Shown here piece by piece: positions 1 to 6,323 of a DNA stretch of 14,669 nt. The translations under genes and the position numbers were made by a program. Source of the DNA: Frankiales bacterium (GTDB taxonomy: Bacteria > Actinomycetota > Actinomycetes > Mycobacteriales > SCTD01); assembly GCA_025464695.1 (NCBI GenBank), contig JAODNQ010000198.1, positions 1-14,669 of the forward strand. Direction: 5' to 3'. The notes under the pieces are model-generated. The model was not told where the DNA came from. It did not search any database and saw only the letters and a program-made list of their open reading frames with translations. The first letter of the stretch is position 1, and every line of letters begins with the position of its first letter.

Positions 1-762
1 GTGGCCGCGCAGCGCACCGACGGCCCGCCGCCGCCGGTCTCGTCCGACGGGTCCGCCGTGGTCGTGCCCCGCGACGGCCGCACCACCGTGCGCCTGCGGG
101 CACGCAACGCCGGCAACGTCGTCTGGCCGGCCGACGGCACCGTGCAGCTCGGCACGTCCGCCGCCCGTGACCGCACCAGCCCCTCGCGGGCGGCGAGCTG
201 GCCCGCGCCGAACCGTGCGGCCGCGAGCTCCACCCGGGTCGCCCCCGGCGGCACCGGCAGCTTCGACCTCGTCCTCGAGGGCGCGGGGCGGCCGGCCGGG
301 CTCACCTTCGAGCAGTTCGAGCCGGTGTGGTCGGGGCGCCACTGGCTCGACGGCGCCGTCACCCGGCTCGCCGTCGTCCGCACCGACCCCGGCGCCGCGC
401 GGCTGGCGATGCTGCACAGCGCGCCGACGACGCTGAGCGTCGAGAAGGGCGGCACCGCCGTGCTCGTGGTGCGGCTGCGCAACCTCGGCGGCCAGCCCTG
501 GACGGTGGGCAAGGAGCAGCTCACGACGTCGGCCGCGGAGCCCCTGCGCACCTCCGCCTGGACGTCGGCGACGCGTCCGCCCGCCCTCGCCCTCAACGCC
601 AGCCGCCCGTCGGTGAAGGCCGTCTACCCGGGCGAGATCGGCGAGTGGCGCGTGCCGCTGCTCGGCCGCACGGCGGGGACGCACACGATCACCCTGCAGG
701 GCGTGCTCGGGTCGGCGGGCTACGGGCCGAGGACTGCCACGAAGACCACCGTCAGCCCGTGA
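1..762 (+). CDS. Protein with tandem NBR1-type Ig-like domains, probably 5'-truncated by the window edge
   Basis: The reading frame is open from the first base to the TGA at 760-762 (253 codons visible). I see two beta-sandwich-like repeats, at about residues 18-125 and 142-253. The first has the pattern of the bacterial NBR1-type Ig-like (FW) domain: RNAGNVVW, then LGTSAARDRTSP, then SWPAPNR, then a V-PG-G-F stretch and a C-terminal E-F-PV-G-W segment. The second is more diverged (RLRNLGGQPWTV, SAWTSATRPPALAL, VYPGEIGEWRVPL). Such domains usually decorate larger secreted or wall-associated enzymes and act in binding or spacing. No signal peptide is visible, and although base 1 could be a GTG start, I think this is the C-terminal part of a longer exported protein. 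It is followed by the glycan gene cluster, and its stop codon lies inside the first copy of a tandem repeat. Domain type is fairly sure; the function of the whole protein is unknown. Confidence 0.7.
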   Translation: MAAQRTDGPPPPVSSDGSAVVVPRDGRTTVRLRARNAGNVVWPADGTVQLGTSAARDRTSPSRAASWPAPNRAAASSTRVAPGGTGSFDLVLEGAGRPAGLTFEQFEPVWSGRHWLDGAVTRLAVVRTDPGAARLAMLHSAPTTLSVEKGGTAVLVVRLRNLGGQPWTVGKEQLTTSAAEPLRTSAWTSATRPPALALNASRPSVKAVYPGEIGEWRVPLLGRTAGTHTITLQGVLGSAGYGPRTATKTTVSP

Positions 763-808
763 CCCCGGACCGTTCGTGACCTCGGACCGCCCGTGACCCA
801 GGACCGCT
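758..808. repeat. 17-bp tandem repeat, three copies, at a gene junction
   Basis: Three head-to-tail copies at 758-774, 775-791 and 792-808: CGTGACCCCGGACCGTT, CGTGACCTCGGACCGCC and CGTGACCCAGGACCGCT. The first copy contains the stop codon of the upstream gene. Only the last copy has AGGA (800-803) at Shine-Dalgarno distance from the real downstream start at 810; the other two have CGGA at that position. Confidence 0.9.
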
Positions 809-812
809 AGTG
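759..812 (+). promoter_or_regulatory. Chain of three overlapping mini-ORFs linking two genes (start/stop ladder 1)
   Basis: The upstream TGA (760-762) overlaps a GTG at 759 as GTGA. That GTG opens a mini-ORF 759-779 (MTPDRS, stop TGA). Its stop overlaps a GTG at 776, mini-ORF 776-796 (MTSDRP, TGA). That stop overlaps a GTG at 793, mini-ORF 793-810 (MTQDR, TAG). The TAG overlaps the GTG start of the glycosyltransferase at 810 (TAGTG). All four joints are direct readings of the sequence. A role in termination-reinitiation coupling is inference. Confidence 0.5.
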
Positions 813-1868
813 CTGTCCGTCCTGCTCGAGCAGTGCCTGGCGCCCGTGCCTGGAGGCACCGGGCGCTACAGCCGCGAGGTCGCGGCGGCCCTGGCCCGCG
901 CTCGTCCCGGGCAGGTCCGCGGCGTCACGGCGTTCCACCGGGAGACGACGTCCGCCCGGGTGCCGGGGGTGACCGGCCCACGCCGGCTGCCCCTGCCCCG
1001 CCGCGCCCTGGTCGCCGCGTGGGAGCGCGGGCTCGGCCCGTCCGTGCCCGGCGACGTCGTCCTCGCCCCGACGCCGCTGGCACCTCCCCGGCGACGCCGG
1101 CCGCTCCTGGTGGTCGTGCACGACGCCGTCCCGTGGACGCACCCCTCGACGCTGACGCCGCGGGGGGTCGCCTGGCACCGGCGGGCCGTGGAGCGGGCGG
1201 CCCGCGACGCCGACCTCGTCGTCGTGCCGACGCACGCGGTGGCCGAGGCCCTGCGGGAGCACGTGCGGGTGGACCGGCTGCAGGTCGTGGGGGAGGGCGC
1301 CGACCTCGTGCTCCCGCCCGACGCCGACGCCCGCGCGTCCCGGCTGGGCCTGCCCGAGCGGTACCTGCTGACCGTCGCGACCCTCGAGCCGCGCAAGGGG
1401 CTCGACGTCCTCGTGCCGGCCCTGCGCGCCGTCGACCTGCCCCTGCTCTGCGTCGGGCAGCCCGGCTGGGGCGGCCTCGACCTGCCCGGCCTGGCCGCCG
1501 AGCACGGCGTCGCCGACCGGGTGCGCGTCCTCGGCCGCGTGCCCGACGCCGACCTCGCCGTGCTGGTGGCCCGGGCCACGGCCCTCGTCGTGCCCAGCCG
1601 TGCGGAGGGCTTCGGGCTGCCGCTGCTCGAGGCGATGTCGCTCGGGACGCCCGTCCTCACCAGCGACGCGCCCGCCCTCGTAGAGGTCGGGGGCGGGGCG
1701 GCGGCCGTCACGCCCCTCGACGCCCTGCCCGAGGCGCTCGCCGCCCTGCTGGCGGACGAGGTCGGGCTGGCGCGGCTCCGGGAGGCCGGGCCGGTGCGTG
1801 CCGCGGCCTACAGCTGGGACCGCGCGGCCGCGACCCTCTGGCAGGCCTGCGACGCGCTCACCCGCTGA
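810..1868 (+). CDS. GT4-family glycosyltransferase
   Basis: A 352-aa retaining glycosyltransferase of the GT-B fold, expected to move a sugar from a nucleotide-sugar donor onto a cytoplasmic glycan or lipid-linked acceptor. The N-terminal domain opens with VLLEQCLAP and a glycine-rich GGTGRYSREV loop. The C-terminal donor domain has the TLEPRKG segment (about residues 191-197) that is common in mannosyl- and rhamnosyltransferases of this family, and the E-x7-E motif EGFGLPLLE (E266 and E274). The GTG start at 810 is chosen because it precedes the N-terminal strand, overlaps an upstream TAG and has AGGA six bases upstream. There is no signal peptide or membrane segment. Its neighbours (a second GT4, a GT2 and ManC) suggest joint assembly of a mannose-containing surface polysaccharide. 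Donor and acceptor cannot be told from the sequence. Confidence 0.9.
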   Translation: MLSVLLEQCLAPVPGGTGRYSREVAAALARARPGQVRGVTAFHRETTSARVPGVTGPRRLPLPRRALVAAWERGLGPSVPGDVVLAPTPLAPPRRRRPLLVVVHDAVPWTHPSTLTPRGVAWHRRAVERAARDADLVVVPTHAVAEALREHVRVDRLQVVGEGADLVLPPDADARASRLGLPERYLLTVATLEPRKGLDVLVPALRAVDLPLLCVGQPGWGGLDLPGLAAEHGVADRVRVLGRVPDADLAVLVARATALVVPSRAEGFGLPLLEAMSLGTPVLTSDAPALVEVGGGAAAVTPLDALPEALAALLADEVGLARLREAGPVRAAAYSWDRAAATLWQACDALTR

Positions 1869-1880
1869 CAGACCGGCGAA

Positions 1881-1895
1881 CCGGCCCCGGGCCGG
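1881..1895. other. Perfect 7-bp GC inverted repeat in the spacer between the two GT4 genes
   Basis: CCGGCCC and GGGCCGG flank a single C, which in RNA gives a 6-bp stem with a 3-nt loop. No T-run follows, and the element lies just upstream of a candidate -10 box. It is not convincing as an intrinsic terminator and could equally be an operator or a chance feature of very GC-rich DNA. Confidence 0.3.
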
Positions 1896-1906
1896 GCGCG
1901 TCGGCG

Positions 1907-1912
1907 TAGGGT
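1907..1912 (+). promoter_or_regulatory. Candidate -10 box TAGGGT for the second GT4 gene
   Basis: TAGGGT fits the actinobacterial TANNNT -10 pattern. It would start transcription near 1919 and give a leader of about 30 nt that contains the AGGAG at 1938-1942. No clear -35 hexamer is visible at 17-19 bp upstream. It would give the second GT4 and the genes after it a promoter of their own. Confidence 0.4.
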
Positions 1913-1937
1913 CGGACGCTCAGACCGACCCCCCGTC

Positions 1938-1942
1938 AGGAG
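1938..1942 (+). promoter_or_regulatory. Ribosome binding site AGGAG that fixes a TTG start
   Basis: AGGAG lies 7 nt before the TTG at 1950. This supports the rare TTG as the start of the second GT4 gene. Confidence 0.7.
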
Positions 1943-1949
1943 CTCCCGC

Positions 1950-3089
1950 TTGCCCGGCCCGCGCGTCCTCATCGACGCCACCGCCGTCCCCGCCGACCGA
2001 GGCGGCGTCGGTCGCTACGTGGACGGCCTGGTCGCGGCGCTGGCGCAGACCGACACCCCGCTCGCGCTCGTCTGCCCGCGCGCGGACGCCGAGCGCTACG
2101 GCCGGCTCGCCCCCGAGGCGCGCGTCGTCCCGGGCCCCGCCGCCGTCGCCCACCGTCCCGCCCGGCTCGCCTGGGAGCAGACCGGCCTGCCGCTCGTGGC
2201 CGGACAGGTCGAGGCCGACGTCGTCCACTCGCCGCACTACACGATGCCGCTGCGCGCCAGCCGGCCCGTCGTCGTCACCCTGCACGACGCCACGTTCTTC
2301 ACCGAGCCCGAGATGCACTCGACCGTCAAGGGCACGTTCTTCCGCTCGGCGACCCGCACCGCGCTGCGCCGGTCCGCCCGCTGCGTGGTGCCGTCGCAGG
2401 CCACCCGCGACGAGCTCGTGCGGGTGCTCGAGGCCGACCCGTCCACCCTCGACGTCGCCCACCACGGCGTCGACCGCGCGACCTTCCACGTCCCCACCGA
2501 GGACGAGAAGCACCGGGTGCAGGCGCGCCTGGGCCTGGCCGGCCAGCGGTACGTCGCCTTCCTGTCGACCCTCGAGCCGCGCAAGAACGTGCCCGGCCTC
2601 GTGCGCGGCTGGGTGCAGGCCTGCGAGGGCCGCGAGGACCCGCCCGCGCTCGTGCTCGCCGGCGGCTCCGGCTGGGACGAGACCATCGACGGCGTCGTCG
2701 CGCAGGTCCCGTCGCACCTGCGCCTGCTGCGCCCCGGCTACCTGCGCTTCAGCGACCTCCCCGGCTACCTCGGCGGCGCGACCGTCGTCGCCTACCCCAG
2801 CTTCGGCGAGGGCTTCGGCCTGCCGGTGCTCGAGGCGATGGCCTGCGCCGCACCCGTGCTGACCACCCGGCGGCTGTCCCTGCCCGAGGTCGGCGGCGAC
2901 GCCGTCGCGTACACCGAGCCCGACGACGCCGCCATCGCCGCCGCCCTGTCCGCCCTGCTGGACGACGACGCCGAGCGGGCCCGCCTGGCCGCGGCGGGCG
3001 AGGCTCGGAGCGCGCAGTTCACCTGGGCCGCCTCCGCCGAGGTCCACCTGCGGTCCTACGCGGCGGCAGCAGCCACAGCCTCCGCGTGA
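1950..3089 (+). CDS. GT4-family glycosyltransferase (second copy in the cluster)
   Basis: A 379-aa GT-B enzyme starting at TTG with a good ribosome binding site. The N-terminus VLIDATAVPADRGGVGRYV is the usual first strand and glycine-rich loop of GT4 enzymes related to mannosyl- and rhamnosyltransferases. VVHSPHYTMPL and VVVTLHDATFF follow in the acceptor domain. The donor domain has STLEPRKN (about 206-213) and the E-x7-E motif EGFGLPVLE (E287 and E295), followed by PVLTTRRLSLPEVGGDA. It shares layout with the preceding GT4 but is clearly diverged, so the two probably add different residues or linkages. It is separated from the first GT4 by 81 bp with a candidate promoter. Its 3' end, including the stop codon, lies in the first copy of a 26-bp triplicate repeat. 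Specificity is unknown. Confidence 0.92.
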   Translation: MPGPRVLIDATAVPADRGGVGRYVDGLVAALAQTDTPLALVCPRADAERYGRLAPEARVVPGPAAVAHRPARLAWEQTGLPLVAGQVEADVVHSPHYTMPLRASRPVVVTLHDATFFTEPEMHSTVKGTFFRSATRTALRRSARCVVPSQATRDELVRVLEADPSTLDVAHHGVDRATFHVPTEDEKHRVQARLGLAGQRYVAFLSTLEPRKNVPGLVRGWVQACEGREDPPALVLAGGSGWDETIDGVVAQVPSHLRLLRPGYLRFSDLPGYLGGATVVAYPSFGEGFGLPVLEAMACAAPVLTTRRLSLPEVGGDAVAYTEPDDAAIAAALSALLDDDAERARLAAAGEARSAQFTWAASAEVHLRSYAAAAATASA

Positions 3090-3156
3090 GCGGGCGGGAA
3101 GAGGCCTTCGCGTGAGCGAGCGGGAACGGGCCTCCGCGTGAGCGAGCGGGAAGGGA
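3079..3156. repeat. 26-bp tandem repeat, three copies, at a gene junction
   Basis: Three head-to-tail copies at 3079-3104, 3105-3130 and 3131-3156. Each has the core GCGTGAGCGRGCGGGAA and differs by a few bases, mostly near its 3' end. The first copy contains the last codons and stop of the upstream glycosyltransferase. The third ends in GGAAGGGA, which serves as the ribosome binding site of the next gene. It shares no sequence with the 17-bp repeat at 758-808 beyond CGTGA. Confidence 0.92.
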
Positions 3157-3164
3157 CAGCGTGA
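3086..3164 (+). promoter_or_regulatory. Chain of three overlapping mini-ORFs linking two genes (start/stop ladder 2)
   Basis: The GT4 stop TGA (3087-3089) overlaps a GTG at 3086 that opens mini-ORF 3086-3115 (MSGREEAFA). Its TGA overlaps the GTG of mini-ORF 3112-3141 (MSERERASA). That TGA overlaps the GTG of mini-ORF 3138-3164 (MSEREGTA). The final TGA overlaps the GTG start of the GT2 gene at 3161. All four joints are GTGA. AGAGG at 3100-3104 and AAGGGA at 3151-3156 sit at plausible ribosome-binding distance from the second GTG and from the real start. The structure is seen directly; a role in translational coupling is inferred. Confidence 0.55.
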
Positions 3165-4066
3165 CGGGCCCGCACGTCCGGGTCGTCTGCGTCACGTACT
3201 CGCCGGGGGAGTCCCTGGCGCTGTTCCTCGACACGCTGGCCACCGCGACGACGCACCCGTACGAGGTGGTGCTCGCCGACAACGGCAGCACCGACGGCTC
3301 GGTCGAACAGGCGGCGCTGCGGCCCGAGGTGACGCTGCTGCGCACCGGCTCCAACCTCGGCTACGGCCGGGCCGCGAACCTGGGCGCCTCCGGGTCGACC
3401 GCGCCGTGGCTCGTGGTCGCGAACCCCGACGTCGAGTGGACGCCGTCCAGCCTGGACCTGCTGCTCGACGCCGTCGGCCGCTGGCCCACGTCGGGCTGCC
3501 TGGGCCCGGCCATCCGGACGAGCGACGGCCAGCTGTACCCGAGCGCCCGCGCGTTCCCGTCCCTCGGTCGCGGCACCGGGCACGCCCTGCTCGGGCCGTT
3601 CTGGCCGGGCAACCCCTGGACCCGCTCCTACCGCGCGGAGGTCGGGCGCCCCGAGGAGGGCACGACGGGGTGGCTGTCGGGCTCGTGCATGCTGCTGCGC
3701 CGGTCCGCGTTCGAGGCCGTCGGGGGGTTCGACCCGAGCTACTTCATGTACTGCGAGGACATGGACCTGTGCCGCCGCCTCGGCGAGGACGGCTGGAGCA
3801 ACGTCTACGTGCCGGGCGCCGTCGTCACCCACACCGGTGGGCACGCGACGCAGCGGTCGGCCGGGCCGATGCTCGCCGAGCACCACCGCGCCCTCTACCG
3901 CTACCTGTCGCGGCAGTACGACCGCCCCGCGCAGGCGCCCGTGCGGGGACTGCTGGCCGCCGGCCTGCTCGCCCGCTACCTGCTGGCCCGCCGGGTCCGC
4001 ACCGTGGGCGAGGGCGCCGCCCCGACCCGTTCCGCGTCGCTGCTCGAGACCCCCGGAGACTCCTAG
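3161..4066 (+). CDS. GT2-family glycosyltransferase, rhamnosyltransferase-like
   Basis: A 301-aa GT-A fold inverting glycosyltransferase. RVVCVTYSPG is the first strand, DNGSTDGS (from residue 40) the nucleotide-binding loop, and NPDVEW (88-93) the metal-binding DXD-like site. GWLSGSCMLLRR leads into the catalytic region, and YCEDMDLCRR (about 197-206) is typical of WbbL/RfbF-type rhamnosyltransferases. The length is normal for that group. It starts at a GTG that overlaps the last mini-ORF of the upstream repeat and has GGAAGGGA upstream. Its TAG stop overlaps the GTG of manC by one base, so the two are very likely translated together. In mycobacteria, as I recall, wbbL lies next to a mannose-1-phosphate guanylyltransferase gene, which supports the family call. 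The true sugar could be another dTDP- or GDP-activated sugar. Confidence 0.88.
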   Translation: MTGPHVRVVCVTYSPGESLALFLDTLATATTHPYEVVLADNGSTDGSVEQAALRPEVTLLRTGSNLGYGRAANLGASGSTAPWLVVANPDVEWTPSSLDLLLDAVGRWPTSGCLGPAIRTSDGQLYPSARAFPSLGRGTGHALLGPFWPGNPWTRSYRAEVGRPEEGTTGWLSGSCMLLRRSAFEAVGGFDPSYFMYCEDMDLCRRLGEDGWSNVYVPGAVVTHTGGHATQRSAGPMLAEHHRALYRYLSRQYDRPAQAPVRGLLAAGLLARYLLARRVRTVGEGAAPTRSASLLETPGDS

Positions 4067-5151
4067 TGCGTCACGCCCTGATCCTCGCCGGGGGCTCCGG
4101 CACCCGGCTGTGGCCGTACTCGACGGCGTCCCTGCCGAAGCAGCTCGTCCCCCTGCTCGACGGCCGGTCCCTGCTGGACGTCGCCGTCGAGCGGGCGACG
4201 TCGTGCGTGCCGGCCGACCGCGTGTGGCTCGGCGCGGGCGAGCAGCTGCGCACCGCCGTCGAGAAGGTCGAGGGGCTGCAGGCCGACCGCCTGGTGGTCG
4301 AGCCGTCCGGGCGCGACACCCTGCCCGCCGTCGCCCTCGGCTGCGCGGTCATCGCGGCGCACGACCCCGACGCCGTCGTCGCGGTGCTGACGGCCGACCA
4401 CCTCATCGAGCCGCTCGACTCCTTCGCGCAGACCCTGGACGACGCGTTCGCCCTGGCGGAGCAGCGCGAGGACGCCCTCGTCACCTTCGGCGTCGTGCCC
4501 GACTCCCCGGCCACCGGCTTCGGCTACCTCGAGCTCGGGGAGCCGCTCGGGGCGGGTCACGTCGTCGGCCGGTTCGTCGAGAAGCCGACGCTGTCGCGGG
4601 CGGCCGAGTACCTCGCGGCCGGGCCGTCGCGCTACCTGTGGAACTCCGGGATGTTCGTCTGGCGGGCCGAGACCCTGCTGCGGGCGGTCGACGAGTTCAG
4701 CCCTCACGCCGGCCTCGTCCTGCGGGCGATGGGTCAGGCCTACGGGACGCCGCGGTGGGAGCCGCTGGCCGCCGCGTCGTGGCCGACGGTGGCCAAGCTG
4801 TCGGTCGACTACGGCGTGATGGAGCCGGCGTCGACCTCGCCGCTGTTCACGGTCGTGGCCCTGCCGCTGGCCGCCCGCTGGCTCGACGTCGGGAGCTGGC
4901 CGGCGTACGGCGAGGCGCTCGGGCGGGACGAGCACGGCAACGCCGTCGGCGCCGCCCGGGCGGTGCTGCACGCGAGCCGCGACTGCGTGGTCGCCTCGTC
5001 CGACCCGGACCACCTCGTCACGCTGGTCGGGTGCGAGGGGCTCGTCGTCGTGCACACGCCCGAGGCGACGCTGGTCATGCCGGCCGACGACGCCCAGCGC
5101 GTCAAGGAGCTGCACGCCCTGGTGCAGGAGCAGGCGCCCGAGCTCGCCTAG
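4066..5151 (+). CDS. manC: Mannose-1-phosphate guanylyltransferase
   Basis: A 361-aa nucleotidyltransferase that makes GDP-mannose from mannose 1-phosphate and GTP in the cytoplasm, supplying donors for mannosylation. The signature LILAGGSGTRLWPYS with LPKQ (residues 5-26) binds GTP. DHLIEP, FVEKP (170-174), WNSGMFVW (192-199) and SVDYGVME (246-253) are all in their usual order. It ends after about 360 residues, so it lacks the C-terminal isomerase domain of bifunctional enzymes and is the short type. The GTG at 4066 is chosen over any longer frame because GGAG (4055-4058) lies 7 nt upstream, the TAGTG overlap with the GT2 stop is a normal actinobacterial joint, and the first strand begins immediately after it. 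It closes the glycan gene cluster. Confidence 0.95.
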   Translation: MRHALILAGGSGTRLWPYSTASLPKQLVPLLDGRSLLDVAVERATSCVPADRVWLGAGEQLRTAVEKVEGLQADRLVVEPSGRDTLPAVALGCAVIAAHDPDAVVAVLTADHLIEPLDSFAQTLDDAFALAEQREDALVTFGVVPDSPATGFGYLELGEPLGAGHVVGRFVEKPTLSRAAEYLAAGPSRYLWNSGMFVWRAETLLRAVDEFSPHAGLVLRAMGQAYGTPRWEPLAAASWPTVAKLSVDYGVMEPASTSPLFTVVALPLAARWLDVGSWPAYGEALGRDEHGNAVGAARAVLHASRDCVVASSDPDHLVTLVGCEGLVVVHTPEATLVMPADDAQRVKELHALVQEQAPELA

Positions 5152-5188
5152 TCCGCGGCCTGTCGGCGGTGCGTGGGACGGTCCGGAC

Positions 5189-5641
5189 ATGACGTCCTGG
5201 AGCGCTGTCCCGTCGCCGCTGCGCGAGCTCGCCGAGGGGTACCTCACGGCCCGCACGCACCTCACCATGGCCACCCTGCGCGCCGACGGGAGCCCGCGGA
5301 TCAGCGGCACGGAGCTCGCCGTCGCCGACGGCGAGCTGTGGCTGGGCAGCATGCCGGGAGCACGCAAGGCCGCAGACCTGCTGCGCGACCCCCGGGTGGC
5401 GGTGCACAGCGGCTCGGAGGACCCACTCGCGTGGCGCGGCGACGCCAAGGTCGCCGGGCGCGCCGTCGGGTCGCAGGAGTGGGAGCGCGCCTACCCGGGC
5501 GGCTCCCCTGCGGCGACCCCGGACAGCTCCCTCTTCCGCCTGGACGTGCAGGAGGTGTCCGTGGTCGAGCTGGCCGGGGACCACCTCGTCATCACCTCGT
5601 GGACGCCCGAGGTCGGACTGCGCAGCACCGACCGGCGGTAG
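5189..5641 (+). CDS. Pyridoxamine 5'-phosphate oxidase-fold (PPOX) protein, possible flavin or F420 binder
   Basis: A 150-aa split-barrel protein. TMATLRADGSPRISGTEL and ELWLGSMPGARKAADLLRDPRVAVHSGSED are the usual first strands and cofactor-phosphate region of the PPOX superfamily, and DAKVAGRAV is the following strand. Family members bind FMN, F420 or heme and act as small reductases or oxidases; the sequence does not settle which. It lies about 4 kb from the F420 biosynthesis genes, which makes an F420-dependent enzyme reasonable but unproven. There is no clear Shine-Dalgarno at the ATG. A GACGGT hexamer lies 6 nt upstream, so the message may be leaderless. It is separated from manC by 37 bp. 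Confidence 0.82.
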   Translation: MTSWSAVPSPLRELAEGYLTARTHLTMATLRADGSPRISGTELAVADGELWLGSMPGARKAADLLRDPRVAVHSGSEDPLAWRGDAKVAGRAVGSQEWERAYPGGSPAATPDSSLFRLDVQEVSVVELAGDHLVITSWTPEVGLRSTDRR

Positions 5642-5645
5642 GGGG

Positions 5646-5651
5646 CAGGAT
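5646..5651 (+). promoter_or_regulatory. Candidate -10 box CAGGAT, leaderless arrangement
   Basis: CAGGAT ends 6 nt before the GTG at 5658, the same geometry seen before other genes here. No -35 match is obvious. Confidence 0.35.
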
Positions 5652-5657
5652 CGGCCC

Positions 5658-5912
5658 GTGCAGCTGCCCGGCGACGCCCTCGCCCTCACCGGTTACGCCC
5701 TCGCGGGCCCCTTCACGCTGTACCCCCCGCTGTTCAAGCGGATGTGGAACCGGCGCGACCACCGGCTGTTCGCCGTGCAGGAGCTCGGCGTGGCGCTGAT
5801 CGTCACCGGCTGGGCGATGCGCGGTGACAAGGGCGGCGTCGCCGTGAACGGGCTGTACGGGCTCGGCCTCGCCGCCGCCGCCTACGCCCGCGCGGGCCGC
5901 CGCCGCGGCTAG
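5658..5912 (+). CDS. Small membrane protein, unknown function
   Basis: An 84-aa protein I do not recognise. It has hydrophobic stretches at about residues 8-25 (LALTGYALAGPFTLYPPL), 39-54 (FAVQELGVALIVTGWA) and 61-77 (VAVNGLYGLGLAAAAYA), separated by basic loops (KRMWNRRDHR, MRGDKGG) and ending in RAGRRRG. This suggests two or three membrane segments with positively charged cytoplasmic ends. The GTG start lies 16 bp after the PPOX gene and has either a distant GGGGGCAGGA or a -10-like CAGGAT upstream. Codon use matches its neighbours, so it is probably a real gene. No function can be assigned. Confidence 0.6.
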   Translation: MQLPGDALALTGYALAGPFTLYPPLFKRMWNRRDHRLFAVQELGVALIVTGWAMRGDKGGVAVNGLYGLGLAAAAYARAGRRRG

Positions 5913-5996
5913 CCCTGCTCTGGTGCCGCACCCGCATCGGCTCCAGTTGCTGGGTGAGGCGCAGCTGCACGCCGGGGTCGTCGAGGCCGTGCCGGG
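5913..5996. other. 84-bp spacer between convergent small membrane protein and azlD
   Basis: No terminator-like hairpin with a T-run is seen. A 25-codon + strand frame (5923-6000, VPHPHRLQLLGEAQLHAGVV, then EAVPG) is open but has no ribosome binding site and no recognised family. It could be a remnant or chance. Confidence 0.3.
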
Positions 5997-6323
5997 CTAG
6001 GGCAGGCCCGCCAGGCGGCCGAGGGCCGTCACGGCGGCAGCGACGACGACGGCGGGCAGCACGGTCAGCCCCCGCCAGACGAGCAGCCCGGCGACGCTCA
6101 CCCCGACCGTGTCGGCCCCCGCGTGCAGGCGGTCGCCGTCGGCGATGGCGTTGGTGACGACCAGCGCGGCGAGCAGCAGTGGGGCGAGCAGCAGGACCAC
6201 GCGGCCCAGGGGCGCGGGCAGCCCCGAGCCCTCCTCGGACGGCCCGAAGGCGGCCGGACCGAAGCCCTTGATCGCGAACGTGACCAGCGCGACCAGGGCG
6301 ACGGTCACCCAGACCCGGGTCAC
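5997..6323 (-). CDS. azlD: AzlD-type small subunit of a branched-chain amino acid exporter
   Basis: A 108-aa hydrophobic protein that partners the larger AzlC protein in exporting branched-chain amino acids or related compounds. The start is the GTG at 6323, giving VTRVWVTVALVALVTFAIKG and then FGPAAFG. Three further hydrophobic stretches follow (about residues 40-60, 70-87 and 90-107), matching the four-helix AzlD pattern. The GTG overlaps the AzlC stop as GTGA, so translation is coupled. A much longer open frame runs upstream to 7025 but it overlaps azlC in another frame and is arginine/proline-rich noise. The true substrate may differ from the family name. Confidence 0.85.
   Translation of the reverse strand: MTRVWVTVALVALVTFAIKGFGPAAFGPSEEGSGLPAPLGRVVLLLAPLLLAALVVTNAIADGDRLHAGADTVGVSVAGLLVWRGLTVLPAVVVAAAVTALGRLAGLP

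Noticed and set aside
1881..1895. Intrinsic terminator after the first GT4 gene
   Set aside because: The hairpin is short, has no T-run after it, and is followed by a co-directional gene.
758..3156. CRISPR-like array from the tandem repeats
   Set aside because: The copies are directly adjacent with no spacers, there are only three in each, and no cas genes are present.
3406..4065. Long upstream extension of the manC frame
   Set aside because: The extension overlaps the GT2 gene in another frame and is Arg/Pro-rich. GGAG plus GTG at 4066 and the ManC N-terminal motif fix the real start.
4063..5448. 461-codon open frame on the - strand opposite manC
   Set aside because: It is an antisense shadow caused by GC-rich codon use; composition is Arg/Gly/Asp-rich with no family motif, while manC on the + strand is fully recognisable.
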